Positions 1 through 8,704 of a stretch of DNA of 64,000 nucleotides are shown here, one piece after another (the first letter of the stretch is position 1; each line of letters opens with the position of its first letter). Both the position numbers and the translations under genes were made by a program. Under the pieces are notes generated by a model. That model was given only the letters and a program-made list of their open reading frames with translations. It did not search any database and was not told the DNA's origin. Source of the DNA: Candidatus Tokpelaia sp. JSC161 (lineage in GTDB: Bacteria > Pseudomonadota > Alphaproteobacteria > Rhizobiales > Rhizobiaceae); assembly GCA_003331105.1 (NCBI GenBank), contig QEND01000001.1, positions 434,001-498,000 on the forward strand, in the 5' to 3' direction.

Positions 1-398
1 CAGCGAAGAGTAGGAATCCTCTCTATCTCTTCCCAAGATTGCACTCCATACTTTGCCTCCCACCAAGCTTTTACAGAAAGACTGGGTATACCAACATCAG
101 GGCCTATCACATTCTTTGGAGTCCGCAATGTATGCATACGAGCAAATGTTCGCCAAGGACCTTCTCTATGCTCTGGATTACGATCAATAATACGAACATT
201 AGACACACACTCTCGGAGTAAATTAATAGTCAAGGCAATCCCACTTTGGCCTCCTCCAATAATAAGAACGTCACTAACATGCTCTCCCTTCCGAGTTTTC
301 TTAGGTACCCAAGAACGCAAAGGATAAGCTAAACATGACAGATCGTATTTTACTCTTTGTTCTAATGCATACATATCCTTATCAGCTCCCTGTTTCAT
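1..398 (-). CDS. FAD-dependent oxidoreductase, candidate urate hydroxylase (HpyO-like), 3' end cut by window
   Basis: Only the N-terminal 132 residues are in the window; the gene runs off the left edge. An FAD-binding Rossmann motif (VLIIGGGQSGIAL) lies about 45 residues in, followed by a GPWRTFARM stretch typical of flavin monooxygenase-like proteins. It is divergent from a urate/allantoin catabolic cluster that has no urate oxidase in view, so the likely role is FAD/NADH-dependent hydroxylation of urate to 5-hydroxyisourate, as known for HpyO and HpxO flavoproteins. Two in-frame ATGs (398 and 374) are each preceded by the same GGGAG-containing sequence; I take the upstream one. The family call is firm at the level of FAD oxidoreductase. 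The substrate is inferred from context. Confidence 0.6.
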   Translation of the reverse strand, partial: MKQGADKDMYALEQRVKYDLSCLAYPLRSWVPKKTRKGEHVSDVLIIGGGQSGIALTINLLRECVSNVRIIDRNPEHREGPWRTFARMHTLRTPKNVIGPDVGIPSLSVKAWWEAKYGVQSWEEIERIPTLR

Positions 399-414
399 AC
401 CACAGCTCCCTGTT
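383..414. repeat. 12-bp direct repeat carrying duplicate ribosome binding sites
   Basis: The 12-mer cagctccctgtt occurs at 383-394 and again at 403-414. Read on the minus strand each copy places GGGAG upstream of an in-frame ATG (374 and 398) of the FAD oxidoreductase, so the repeat duplicates a potential ribosome binding site and start region. Confidence 0.6.
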
Positions 415-564
415 CAATTCTGAAATAGTTCGACCTACCTCAAGAATAGGCTTAGTCTCCGAACTCTTACACCATGCTTCATTTTTTTCGAGTAAACTTT
501 GTTTTATTTTAAATAAAAATGATAATACGCTATATTAATTTATAAAAATTAAGGAATCACTGCT

Positions 565-1494
565 ATGCTCGAGCAGAAGAGTCACTCTCCACGTAACATG
601 GTAGGATATGGTCGGAATCCCCCCAATCCACAGTGGCCAGACAATACTAAAATAGCAATTCAGTTCGTTCTTAATTATGAAGAAGGAGGAGAATCCTCTA
701 TTCTTGACGGAGATCCAGCTTCAGAATATCTTCTATCCGAAATCATCGGTGCCGTTCCGTGGTCAGGACAACGGAATCTGAATATAGAATCTCTTTATGA
801 ATATGGATCACGTGTAGGCTTTTGGCGTCTTTGGCGTACTTTCACACGCAGACAATTACCAGTCACTGTTTATGCTATTGCACTAGCTTTAACACGCAAT
901 AAAGAAGCTGTTTCTGCAATGAAAGAAGCTCACTGGGAAATAGCTAGCCATGGATTACGATGGCTTGAATACAAAGATTGTGATGAAAATAAAGAATACC
1001 GCCATATACACAACGCAATCAATCTGCATAAAGAAATTACAGGAGAACGACCTCTCGGATTTTATCAAGGAAAACCATCCATAAATACATTGCGTATTTT
1101 AATGGAAGAAGGTGGCTTTACCTACACCTCTGATTCTTATGCAGATGAACTCCCTTATTGGGTTCAAGGACCCAAAGGCCCTCATCTCATTATTCCTTAT
1201 ACACTAGATGTCAATGATATGCGTTTTGTCATGACACAAGGATTCAATAGTGGTGACCAATTCTTCACATACCTTAAAGACACTTTTGATATACTCTACC
1301 GCGAAGGCATAGAAGGATCTCCTAAAATGCTTTCCATAGGCCTCCATTGCCGAATAGCTGGTCATCCAGGAAGAATGGCAGCATTAGAACGTTGTCTTGA
1401 TTATATTACAAAGCATGAACACATCTGGATAGCACGTCGTCTTGACATAGCCCTCCACTGGCACAAATATCACTATCCAAAAAAAGAGGCTTGA
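565..1494 (+). CDS. puuE: Allantoinase PuuE (polysaccharide deacetylase family)
   Basis: Hydrolyses allantoin to allantoate in the cytoplasm. The 309-residue protein has the PuuE N-terminal signature (YGRNPPNPQWP, then VLNYEEGGE, residues 15-43), and conserved SHGLRW and HCRIAGHPGR segments of the NodB-like fold. Length matches the family. AAGGA about 10 nt upstream supports the ATG at 565. It is the first gene of a plus-strand cluster puuE-allA-uraD-uraH-permease; its stop lies only 5 nt before the next start, implying one transcript. The 166 bp upstream is a divergent, very AT-rich promoter region shared with the FAD oxidoreductase. The allantoinase assignment rests on sequence similarity and on neighbours that act before and after this step. 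Confidence 0.9.
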   Translation: MLEQKSHSPRNMVGYGRNPPNPQWPDNTKIAIQFVLNYEEGGESSILDGDPASEYLLSEIIGAVPWSGQRNLNIESLYEYGSRVGFWRLWRTFTRRQLPVTVYAIALALTRNKEAVSAMKEAHWEIASHGLRWLEYKDCDENKEYRHIHNAINLHKEITGERPLGFYQGKPSINTLRILMEEGGFTYTSDSYADELPYWVQGPKGPHLIIPYTLDVNDMRFVMTQGFNSGDQFFTYLKDTFDILYREGIEGSPKMLSIGLHCRIAGHPGRMAALERCLDYITKHEHIWIARRLDIALHWHKYHYPKKEA

Positions 1495-1499
1495 ATGGC

Positions 1500-2018
1500 A
1501 TGCTAACAAAAAAACATTCAAACCTTTTTAACATTGTCGCATCTCCTATTGAAGCAAACAGATTCATATCCTTTGGAAAGGTCATCAAAGCCGATCCTGC
1601 ACATATGCAGTATATTAATAATGGCAGAACCAAACGCTATCACGATCTAGCCCCTATTACAACCTATGGTACAAACCCTTCAGTCTTATTCAATATTTTT
1701 CGTGGAAGACCTTTTTCATTCCCAATGAATATAAGAATGGTAGAACGTCATCCTTACAGTTCTCAAACATTCTTTCCAATAGACAATATCTCTTTCTTAG
1801 TTGTTGTCGCTCAAGATAACAACGGCATTCCACAAAAACCTCAAGCATTTTTTACTCATGTAGGCGAAGGAGTCCATTATCATGCTAACGTATGGCATCA
1901 TCCTTTACTCGTCCTTGAAAAAACATCAGATTTCATCGTGATTGACCATAAATGCGAAGAAAATAATATAGAAGAATATTTCTATAACAAGACATATAGA
2001 ATATGCTGTCGAGAATAA
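1500..2018 (+). CDS. allA: Ureidoglycolate lyase AllA
   Basis: Splits ureidoglycolate into glyoxylate and urea, the last step of this ureide route. The C-terminal half shows the AllA signature GVHYHANVWHHPLL (about residues 125-138), with the histidines expected in the cupin-like active site. The total of 172 residues fits the family. I chose ATG 1500, not the TTG at 1491, because AGAGG at 1485-1489 is then properly spaced. The gene starts 5 nt after puuE stops, so translation is probably coupled. No allantoicase, which would make its substrate from allantoate, is visible in the window. Confidence 0.88.
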   Translation: MLTKKHSNLFNIVASPIEANRFISFGKVIKADPAHMQYINNGRTKRYHDLAPITTYGTNPSVLFNIFRGRPFSFPMNIRMVERHPYSSQTFFPIDNISFLVVVAQDNNGIPQKPQAFFTHVGEGVHYHANVWHHPLLVLEKTSDFIVIDHKCEENNIEEYFYNKTYRICCRE

Positions 2019-2031
2019 AGAGGATAAAACA

Positions 2032-2562
2032 ATGCCTTGTAGAACCAATCTCAAAGATCTTAATAAAGTCTCTCCTAAAATCTTTTGTTCTACATTATCC
2101 GGTATTTTCGAACATTCACCTTGGATAGCGAAACGTGTGATATCGAAACGCCCTTTTAACTCCGTTGAATCGCTCTACAAAAACATGCTCAATCAGGTTA
2201 TGCAATCTGATACAAAAACAAAAATGAATCTTATTCACGCCCATCCTGAACTAACCAATCAAACGCAAACACAAAAAAGACTCACACAAGAATCAAGAGA
2301 TGAACAAGAAACAGCAAATTTAATGAGCCTCACTGACAAAGAAGCTAGTGAATTCCATCAACTGAATAAAGATTATAAAAGGCGTTTCGGATTTCCTTTT
2401 ATTATTGCAGTAAAAGGGTTTGAGAAACCACATAATAAACTCTCCATCCTTATAACCCTGCGCAAGAGAATACAAAAGAGCTATCCTGATGAATATCATG
2501 AAGCCTTACGACAGATTGCACGGATTGCTGAAATACGCCTCAAAGAATTAGTAAAAGAATAA
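2032..2562 (+). CDS. uraD: OHCU decarboxylase UraD
   Basis: Decarboxylates 2-oxo-4-hydroxy-4-carboxy-5-ureidoimidazoline to S-allantoin, the third step of urate breakdown. The protein has the catalytic-histidine motif HAHPEL (H71), the SRDEQ motif about 18 residues later, and the RFGFPFIIAVKG strand typical of the family. At 176 residues it has the usual single-domain length; it is not fused to UraH. AGAGGA lies 8 nt before the ATG. It sits between allA and uraH in the same direction with short gaps. Confidence 0.92.
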   Translation: MPCRTNLKDLNKVSPKIFCSTLSGIFEHSPWIAKRVISKRPFNSVESLYKNMLNQVMQSDTKTKMNLIHAHPELTNQTQTQKRLTQESRDEQETANLMSLTDKEASEFHQLNKDYKRRFGFPFIIAVKGFEKPHNKLSILITLRKRIQKSYPDEYHEALRQIARIAEIRLKELVKE

Positions 2563-2565
2563 AAA

Positions 2566-2916
2566 ATGACACAACTTTCAACTCATGTTCTAGATATTGC
2601 ACATGGTATTCCAGCTCAAAATATGCGCATAGAGCTTTATATATTCAAAAATGATACTAAACAAGCAATGACCTCAATGATTACGAATATCAATGGGCGC
2701 ACGGACCTCCCCTTACTTCAGAATCAAGAGATGAGACAAAATACCTATGAAATGCATTTCTTTGTTGCTGAATACTTTCAGCGGATGAACAAAAATAGCA
2801 TTCCCACTTTATTCGATATTGTCCCAATCCGCTTTTCAATCTCTGAAGAACATCAAAATTACCATATACCATTACTTATCAGTCCATGGGCATACTCTAC
2901 CTATCGTGGAAGCTAA
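2566..2916 (+). CDS. uraH: 5-hydroxyisourate hydrolase UraH (transthyretin-like)
   Basis: Hydrolyses 5-hydroxyisourate to OHCU, immediately after urate oxidation. The family marks are present at both ends: LSTHVLDIAHG at residues 4-14, with the active-site histidine, and the C-terminal YRGS tetrapeptide, which builds the active site at the tetramer interface. Length of 116 residues is normal. The start is 4 nt after the uraD stop, so the pair is probably translationally coupled. No periplasmic signal peptide is seen, so a cytoplasmic enzyme is expected. Confidence 0.93.
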   Translation: MTQLSTHVLDIAHGIPAQNMRIELYIFKNDTKQAMTSMITNINGRTDLPLLQNQEMRQNTYEMHFFVAEYFQRMNKNSIPTLFDIVPIRFSISEEHQNYHIPLLISPWAYSTYRGS

Positions 2917-2984
2917 ATATGAAACATCCATACGAAAAATCACTAGGCTTGTTTTGACACCAAATCACAAGGAACCGGAAACCT

Positions 2985-4346
2985 ATGACAAAGAATATTT
3001 GTCCAGTCGATGAAATCTTATCTCCAGTAAAAATGCTAACACTTGGATTCCAACATGTCCTTGTTATGTACGCTGGAACTATCGCTGTTCCACTCGTGTT
3101 TGGAAGCAAAATGGGCCTTTCCCAAAAAGACATCATTCTTCTCATCAATGCGACTCTTTTTATGTCCGGAGTAGCAACTCTTAGTCAAACAATTGGGTTC
3201 TGGAAAATTGGGGCTCGCATCCCCCTGATTCAAGGATGCTCTTTCATTGCTTTGACACCAATGCTGATCATTGGTCAACAATATGGAATACAATATGTTT
3301 TTGGCTCGATCATTACCTGTGGAGCCTTAACTATTGTTATAGCACCTCTTTTTAGCAAACTACTCCGCTTCTTCCCTCCCGTTGTAACCGGAACCCTTAT
3401 TATTATTATTGGTCTTTCATTAATCCCAGCAGCTGCAGAATGGCTAGGAGGAGGAAACCCAAACGCAGCTGATTTTGGGAACATCTCTCATCTAACATTA
3501 GGCTTCAGCACTATTACTATCATCCTTATAATCTACAGATGTTTTTCTGGCTTTTTAGCAAACAACAGTATTTTAATTGGGCTTCTAGGAGGAACCAGTC
3601 TTGCTGCTATAAGCGGAGAGACAGACTTTAGCTCAGTCAGAGCTGTATCATGGTTTGCTTTTATTAAACCCTTTGCGTTTGGATTCCCCAAATTCTCACC
3701 TACACCGATCATACTCATTTCTCTTGTAATGATTGTGATCATGGCAGAAACAACAGGAACGAGTATGGCAATCGGAAAATTAGTTGACCGCAAAATCACT
3801 TCACACATTTTAACCAACACATTCCGTAGTAATGGATTATCAACTATGCTTGGGGGACTATTCAATAGTTTCGCATACAATGCTTTTATGCAAAATACAG
3901 GACTGATTGCCTTAACCGGAGTTAAAAGCCGCTATATTGTTGCGACTTCCGGAGGAATTTTAATCTTCCTTAGTTTTTTTCCTAAATTAGCCAGTATCCT
4001 TTCTGCAGTACCACCACCCGTTCTAGGAGGAGCTGCACTTATTATGTTTGGAATGACAATTGCTACAGGGATACAACAGCTCTCTCAGATTCGCTATGAA
4101 GGAACTCATAATAGCATTATCATTGCCGCTTCTCTTGGTATCGGCATCATTCCTACATCATTCCCAGATCTTTTTTCAAAAATTGATGGCCCTTTAAAAA
4201 TCATTAGCGACAGCGGCGCTCTTATGGGAGCATTGACTGCTGTTCTACTTAATGCTTTTCTCAATCAAAAAATAGAAAAAAAACTTTTCACAGATCCTCA
4301 TTCTAATAAGAGTTTGTTAAAAAACGACCTCACAAGTTCCAAATAA
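2985..4346 (+). CDS. NCS2 family purine permease (urate/xanthine type)
   Basis: Inner-membrane nucleobase:cation symporter-2 carrier of 453 residues with about 14 hydrophobic segments. Family marks include the N-terminal GFQHVLVMYAGTIAVPL stretch and the MAETTGT segment near residue 250, which corresponds to the substrate-binding helix of UraA/XanQ-type carriers. AAGGA precedes the ATG at 2985. As the last gene of the urate cluster, a urate or xanthine substrate is the natural inference, but specificity within NCS2 cannot be read safely from sequence alone. Confidence 0.85.
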   Translation: MTKNICPVDEILSPVKMLTLGFQHVLVMYAGTIAVPLVFGSKMGLSQKDIILLINATLFMSGVATLSQTIGFWKIGARIPLIQGCSFIALTPMLIIGQQYGIQYVFGSIITCGALTIVIAPLFSKLLRFFPPVVTGTLIIIIGLSLIPAAAEWLGGGNPNAADFGNISHLTLGFSTITIILIIYRCFSGFLANNSILIGLLGGTSLAAISGETDFSSVRAVSWFAFIKPFAFGFPKFSPTPIILISLVMIVIMAETTGTSMAIGKLVDRKITSHILTNTFRSNGLSTMLGGLFNSFAYNAFMQNTGLIALTGVKSRYIVATSGGILIFLSFFPKLASILSAVPPPVLGGAALIMFGMTIATGIQQLSQIRYEGTHNSIIIAASLGIGIIPTSFPDLFSKIDGPLKIISDSGALMGALTAVLLNAFLNQKIEKKLFTDPHSNKSLLKNDLTSSK

Positions 4347-4365
4347 AACTTGATTCATTGAATCA
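4341..4365 (-). terminator. Probable terminator downstream of the D,D-carboxypeptidase gene
   Basis: A hairpin with 6-bp stem and 3-nt loop (tgattcattgaatca, 4351-4365), read on the minus strand, is followed by AGTTTTATTT. It lies between the convergent purine permease and carboxypeptidase genes. The stem is short and AT-rich, so confidence is modest. Confidence 0.4.
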
Positions 4366-4403
4366 TTCACGTGCTTGTTTTGTGAAAAAAAACTTTAATG
4401 ACA

Positions 4404-5489
4404 TCAGGATCTATATTGTTTATTCACTGGTATAGGCACGTTAATTACACACCTCTTCAAAAGACCATGAGCGGCTAAATCTCTTAATAAAGCAGAATCA
4501 TATGCACGATCACTTCCTAAAAGCGAAGCTTTCCTAAGTGGTATCGGTATGTCTTGATTAACGCTTTTCATCAAAACAGCATTCTTATCAAAATCCTTTA
4601 AAAAAGGTATAGGGACTTCTCCTCTCATGAGAGCAGGAACAATAAAACCTTTTTCTCTTTGAAAACCTTCTGACATGTAATCCACGAGAAGATTCGCCAT
4701 ATAAGCATCACGTAATGCAGCACTTCGAGCTCCCATCACAATAGCAACAATCCTTTTCTTTCCATAAGAACGAGAACTGGCTAGATTAAAACCAGACATA
4801 CGTGTATAACCAGTTTTGATACCATCAACCCCTTTCATCGATTTTAGCAAAGTGTTATGCCCTTCCACGTTTTTACCATGAAACATAAAACTTGTTATCT
4901 TAAATAGCTTATATTCCTGCGGAAAATCTTCGCGTAATGCGATAGAAAGAATGGCTATATCACGCGCCGTAGAATAATTCTTGGAATTAGGAAGCCCCGA
5001 AGCATTTGCAAAATGAGTATTGATCATTCCTAAAGCACGAGCTTTGCGATTCATCATTCGAGAAAATCTTCTTTCCGAACCTCCCAGATACTCGCTAATT
5101 GCCACAGCAACATCATTCGCCGACCTAGTAATCAATGCCTTAGCTGCTAATTCTATAGAAATTCTTTGCCCAACCCTCAATCCTATTTTTGTCGGAGGAC
5201 GTGAAGAAGCATACAATGAAATAGGGATCAGTGTCTTGCGAGAGATCCTACCTGATCTAATCCCATCAAAAAGCAGATAAAGCGTCATCATTTTTGTCAA
5301 CGAAGCAGGATAACGCCGCATATCTGCTTTCTCTTCAAAAAGTACTTGTTTCGAATGAGCATCAACAACTATTGCTGCATATTTATCAGGAAAAACGCTA
5401 TCAGAACTCCCTGCAACCGATATTGAAATCAAGCTAAGAACAATACAAAGAATTCCTCTCAAAAACCTTCTATCAATCCACATCTTCAT
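4404..5489 (-). CDS. dacA: D-alanyl-D-alanine carboxypeptidase (peptidase S11, PBP5-like)
   Basis: Trims the terminal D-Ala from peptidoglycan pentapeptides in the periplasm, limiting D,D-cross-linking. All three penicillin-binding motifs are present: SLTK (63-66, nucleophile serine), SAN (123-125) and KTGY (225-228). Residues 1-27 form a signal peptide (basic start, hydrophobic core, AG before SSDS). I start at ATG 5489 because GGAG lies 9 nt upstream and the signal peptide then begins naturally; an in-frame ATG exists at 5525. At 361 residues it is slightly short. A clear C-terminal amphipathic membrane anchor is not obvious. Confidence 0.88.
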   Translation of the reverse strand: MKMWIDRRFLRGILCIVLSLISISVAGSSDSVFPDKYAAIVVDAHSKQVLFEEKADMRRYPASLTKMMTLYLLFDGIRSGRISRKTLIPISLYASSRPPTKIGLRVGQRISIELAAKALITRSANDVAVAISEYLGGSERRFSRMMNRKARALGMINTHFANASGLPNSKNYSTARDIAILSIALREDFPQEYKLFKITSFMFHGKNVEGHNTLLKSMKGVDGIKTGYTRMSGFNLASSRSYGKKRIVAIVMGARSAALRDAYMANLLVDYMSEGFQREKGFIVPALMRGEVPIPFLKDFDKNAVLMKSVNQDIPIPLRKASLLGSDRAYDSALLRDLAAHGLLKRCVINVPIPVNKQYRS

Positions 5490-5642
5490 AACCTCAAGCT
5501 CCAAGGCTTTGCAGCCATGAATCATGATTCTTATATTTTAAGAAATTATCAAGAAAAAGTAGATGAAAATCAATTTCTTCATGTATCTATATTTATTGAC
5601 AGTATATTGTGAAAAACACAGAGTGCAGGAATAGAACGAACT

Positions 5643-5675
5643 CAAAAAAAAAATGAGCAAGAAAACATCTTGCTC
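5643..5675 (-). terminator. Rho-independent terminator of the HU gene
   Basis: On the minus strand a perfect 8-bp stem (GAGCAAGA / TCTTGCTC, plus positions 5655-5662 and 5668-5675) with a 5-nt loop is followed by an unbroken run of ten T residues (5644-5653). The stem touches the HU stop codon. This is the clearest intrinsic terminator in the window. Confidence 0.85.
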
Positions 5676-5958
5676 AGGTCTCAGCATTATTAACAGATTC
5701 TTTTAAAAAGTTTCCTGGCTTAAATTTAGGGACATTCCGTGCTGGAATATCAATAACCTCACGGGTTAATGGATTAACTCCCTTTGAAGCCTCACGACGC
5801 ATAACCTCAAAAGAACCAAAACCCGGAATACGTACACTCCCACCTTCTTTCAGAGTAGCTATGACAGAACTAATAAAAGCATCAATCACTAATCCTGCCT
5901 GAATCTTAGAAAGGCCTACTTTCTCAGCAATCGAAGTCACGAGCTCCTTTTTATTCAT
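5674..5958 (-). CDS. hup: DNA-binding protein HU
   Basis: Small nucleoid protein that bends and compacts DNA as a dimer. The 94-residue sequence carries the HU signature GFGSFEVMRREA-KGVNPLT (about residues 45-65) and the DNA-contacting arm RNVPKFKPG. It begins MNKKELV like HU-beta, and the absence of IHF-type insertions favours HU over IHF. AAAGGGTG lies upstream of the ATG. It is downstream of lon, the usual rhizobial order clpP-clpX-lon-hup, separated by 67 bp, so it may share the lon transcript as well as having its own promoter. Confidence 0.95.
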   Translation of the reverse strand: MNKKELVTSIAEKVGLSKIQAGLVIDAFISSVIATLKEGGSVRIPGFGSFEVMRREASKGVNPLTREVIDIPARNVPKFKPGNFLKESVNNAET

Positions 5959-6025
5959 TCAAAACACCCTTTCTTTAGATAAAGATAATCTGAAACATAT
6001 TGCATAGGAAAATTCTACAAAAACC

Positions 6026-8458
6026 TTACAAAACATTTAACTGATCACAAGAATGAGTTAAAAAATCCTCCTTGATCACTGAAGGCTCAAGAAAAACACG
6101 AGAATCCTCCCGTTCAATATGCTCCCATTCTCCTAAAGCATGGCGCAAGACTTCACTCGCATGAGAAACAGGAATAATTTCCATATTGTTTTTTACCTTA
6201 TCTGGAACCTCCACGAGATCTCTTGCATTCTCTTCAGGAATGAGAACCTTACGTATCCCTCCACGCAGAGCTGCCAGAAGCTTTTCTTTCAAACCTCCAA
6301 TAGGCAAAACACGACCACGTAATGTAATCTCACCAGTCATAGCGATATCTTTACGGACTGCAATCCCCGTCATGATAGATACAATCGCTGTCATCATAGC
6401 AATCCCAGCTGAAGGCCCATCTTTCGGAGTTGCTCCTTCCGGAACATGAACATGGATATCAGACTTATCAAAAATCACAGGTTCAATACCAAAATCAACA
6501 GCACGCGAACGGACATAAGAAGCTGCTGCAGAAATTGATTCCTTCATAACATCACGCAAGTTTCCTGTAACGGTCATCTTCCCCTTACCTGACATCATAA
6601 CTCCTTCAACAGTAAGAAGCTCACCACCAAATTCAGTCCAAGCAAGCCCCGTAACAACACCTACTTGATCTTTACCCTCAACAGAACCAAAGCGAAAACG
6701 CTGAACCCCTAAATAACTAGAAAGATTCTCACAGGTAACATGAGTCATCCCCCTACCTGACCTAACAATCTCCGTTACGGCCTTACGAGTTAATTTCATC
6801 AGTTCACGCTCAAGATTACGGACACCGGATTCACGTGTATAATCCCGAATAATAACACGAATAGCTTCTTCATCCATTGAAAATTCACCAGCTCGTAAAG
6901 CATGTTCAAAAATAGCTTTAGGTAAAAGATGATGCCTAGCAATATCAACCTTTTCATCCTCAGTATAACCAGAAATACGGATCACTTCCATCCGATCCAA
7001 CAAAGGCCTTGAAATATTCAGTGTATTAGCTGTTGTTACAAACATAACACTCGATAAATCATATTCTACTTCTAAATAATGATCTATAAAAGCCGAATTT
7101 TGTTCTGGATCTAATACCTCTAAAAGAGCAGAAGATGGATCTCCACGAAAATCCTGACCTATCTTATCAATTTCATCAAGAAGAAACAAGGGATTTGATT
7201 TCCTTGCTTTCTTCATTGATTGCACAATCTTCCCAGGCATAGAACCAATATAAGTCCGTCTATGACCACGAATCTCAGATTCATCACGCACACCGCCTAA
7301 TGAAACACGCACATATTCACGACCAGTCGCTTTAGCAATAGAGCGTGCTAAAGATGTTTTTCCAACACCAGGAGGACCAACAAAACATAAAATAGGCCCC
7401 TTGATCTTTGCAGAACGGCTCTGAACAGCCAAGTATTCAATAATACGTTCCTTCACCTTATCCAATCCACAATGCTCTTCGTTTAATACCTGCTCTGCAA
7501 AATAAAGATCTTTCCTTATCTTAGATCTTTTGTTCCATGGAATAGTTAACAACCAATCAAGATAGTTCCGAACTACAGTTGCCTCTGCAGACATAGGCAA
7601 CATAGCACGTAATTTCTTTATTTCAGAAAACGCCTTTTCTCTCGCCTCTCTGCTCAACTTTGTTTTCTTAATCGTTTTTTCTATTTCTGAAAGCTCATCA
7701 CGCCCATCTTCACCATCTCCAAGCTCTTTCTGAATCGCCTTCATTTGTTCATTCAGATAATACTCGCGTTGTGTCTTTTCCATCTGTCGCTTCACTCGTG
7801 AACGAATACGCTTTTCTACCTGTAGAATAGAAATTTCTAATTCCATCAAACTTAGCGTTTTCTCCAAGCGCTCATGAACAGAAAGCAATCCCAAAATTTC
7901 CTGCTTCTCAGATAACTTAATACTCAAATGTGAGGCTACCGTATCTGCTAGTCTAGAAGGATTATCAATCTGATGAAGCGCACTGATAACCTCTGGGGAA
8001 ATCTTTTTATTTAGCTTCACGTAGGTTTCAAAATCAGCAGTGACAGAACGAGCTAAGGCTTGAACCTCAATAGCATCATTAACTTTTTCTTCCAAAATTT
8101 CCACACATGCCTGTAAATAGGTTTCTTGATCAATAAACTTCGTAATTCCAGCTCTGATGACACCTTCAACTAATACTTTCACTGTCCCATCTGGTAATTT
8201 TAAAAGTTGTAGAATATTAGCAAGGGTTCCAACATTATAGATTTCAGTAGGCGTTGGATTATCATCACCTACATTTTTCTGAGTAACAAAGAGTATCTGT
8301 CGACTCTCTTGCATCGCTTCTTCCAAAGCACGTATTGACTTTTCACGGCCCACAAACAACGGCACAATCATATGGGGAAATATGACAATATCACGTAACG
8401 GTAGAACAGCATAAAATCCACTTTTTGCTACAGAAGTCTTTTCAGTGCTTTCCTGCAT
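6026..8458 (-). CDS. lon: ATP-dependent protease Lon (LonA)
   Basis: Cytoplasmic AAA+ serine protease that degrades misfolded and short-lived regulatory proteins. Domains in order: N-terminal substrate-binding LAN domain, a coiled-coil region, the ATPase with Walker A GPPGVGKT and Walker [11 protein letters not shown], a sensor-2 helix (SGVRNLERE), and the C-terminal protease with catalytic serine in KDGPSAG and the dyad lysine in [10 protein letters not shown]. Length of 810 residues is typical of proteobacterial LonA. The start MQEST follows an AAAGGATAAA ribosome site. A candidate promoter and a 20-bp palindrome lie upstream. Confidence 0.97.
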   Translation of the reverse strand: MQESTEKTSVAKSGFYAVLPLRDIVIFPHMIVPLFVGREKSIRALEEAMQESRQILFVTQKNVGDDNPTPTEIYNVGTLANILQLLKLPDGTVKVLVEGVIRAGITKFIDQETYLQACVEILEEKVNDAIEVQALARSVTADFETYVKLNKKISPEVISALHQIDNPSRLADTVASHLSIKLSEKQEILGLLSVHERLEKTLSLMELEISILQVEKRIRSRVKRQMEKTQREYYLNEQMKAIQKELGDGEDGRDELSEIEKTIKKTKLSREAREKAFSEIKKLRAMLPMSAEATVVRNYLDWLLTIPWNKRSKIRKDLYFAEQVLNEEHCGLDKVKERIIEYLAVQSRSAKIKGPILCFVGPPGVGKTSLARSIAKATGREYVRVSLGGVRDESEIRGHRRTYIGSMPGKIVQSMKKARKSNPLFLLDEIDKIGQDFRGDPSSALLEVLDPEQNSAFIDHYLEVEYDLSSVMFVTTANTLNISRPLLDRMEVIRISGYTEDEKVDIARHHLLPKAIFEHALRAGEFSMDEEAIRVIIRDYTRESGVRNLERELMKLTRKAVTEIVRSGRGMTHVTCENLSSYLGVQRFRFGSVEGKDQVGVVTGLAWTEFGGELLTVEGVMMSGKGKMTVTGNLRDVMKESISAAASYVRSRAVDFGIEPVIFDKSDIHVHVPEGATPKDGPSAGIAMMTAIVSIMTGIAVRKDIAMTGEITLRGRVLPIGGLKEKLLAALRGGIRKVLIPEENARDLVEVPDKVKNNMEIIPVSHASEVLRHALGEWEHIEREDSRVFLEPSVIKEDFLTHSCDQLNVL

Positions 8459-8521
8459 ATTTTATCCTTTCTGGACCCATTGCCTTTGCCATCATGTTTG
8501 GAACATCTGCATGAGAGATTC

Positions 8522-8551
8522 TACTTAATTCCGATATTCTTCGCTTTCAAG
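8522..8551 (-). promoter_or_regulatory. Candidate promoter of lon
   Basis: On the minus strand TTGAAA (plus 8545-8550) and TAAGTA (plus 8522-8527) are separated by 17 bp. The -35 can also be read as CTTGAA, the heat-shock sigma-32 type, which would suit lon, but no convincing sigma-32 -10 element is seen. The call is based on spacing and sequence only. Confidence 0.35.
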
Positions 8552-8554
8552 AGC

Positions 8555-8574
8555 ATGCAATCAAATCATTGCAT
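8555..8574. promoter_or_regulatory. 20-bp palindrome next to the lon promoter, possible operator
   Basis: A perfect 7-bp inverted repeat (ATGCAAT / ATTGCAT, 8555-8561 and 8568-8574) with a 6-bp spacer lies just upstream of the candidate -35 of lon. Its position and symmetry fit a dimeric regulator site. No regulator is identified. Confidence 0.4.
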
Positions 8575-8704
8575 TCCCAAATTCACAAAAATAAAACAAT
8601 CTTATAATCATCAACAAATTTGACAATATCAGGACTCAATCAACAGTAATACCACCTCAAAACATTAGAATCACTGAAAAATCAGAAAAGGGCAATCAAT
8701 TCAT

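Noticed and set aside
1491-1499. TTG start for allA at 1491
   Set aside because: The ribosome site at 1485-1489 would be too close; ATG 1500 fits better.
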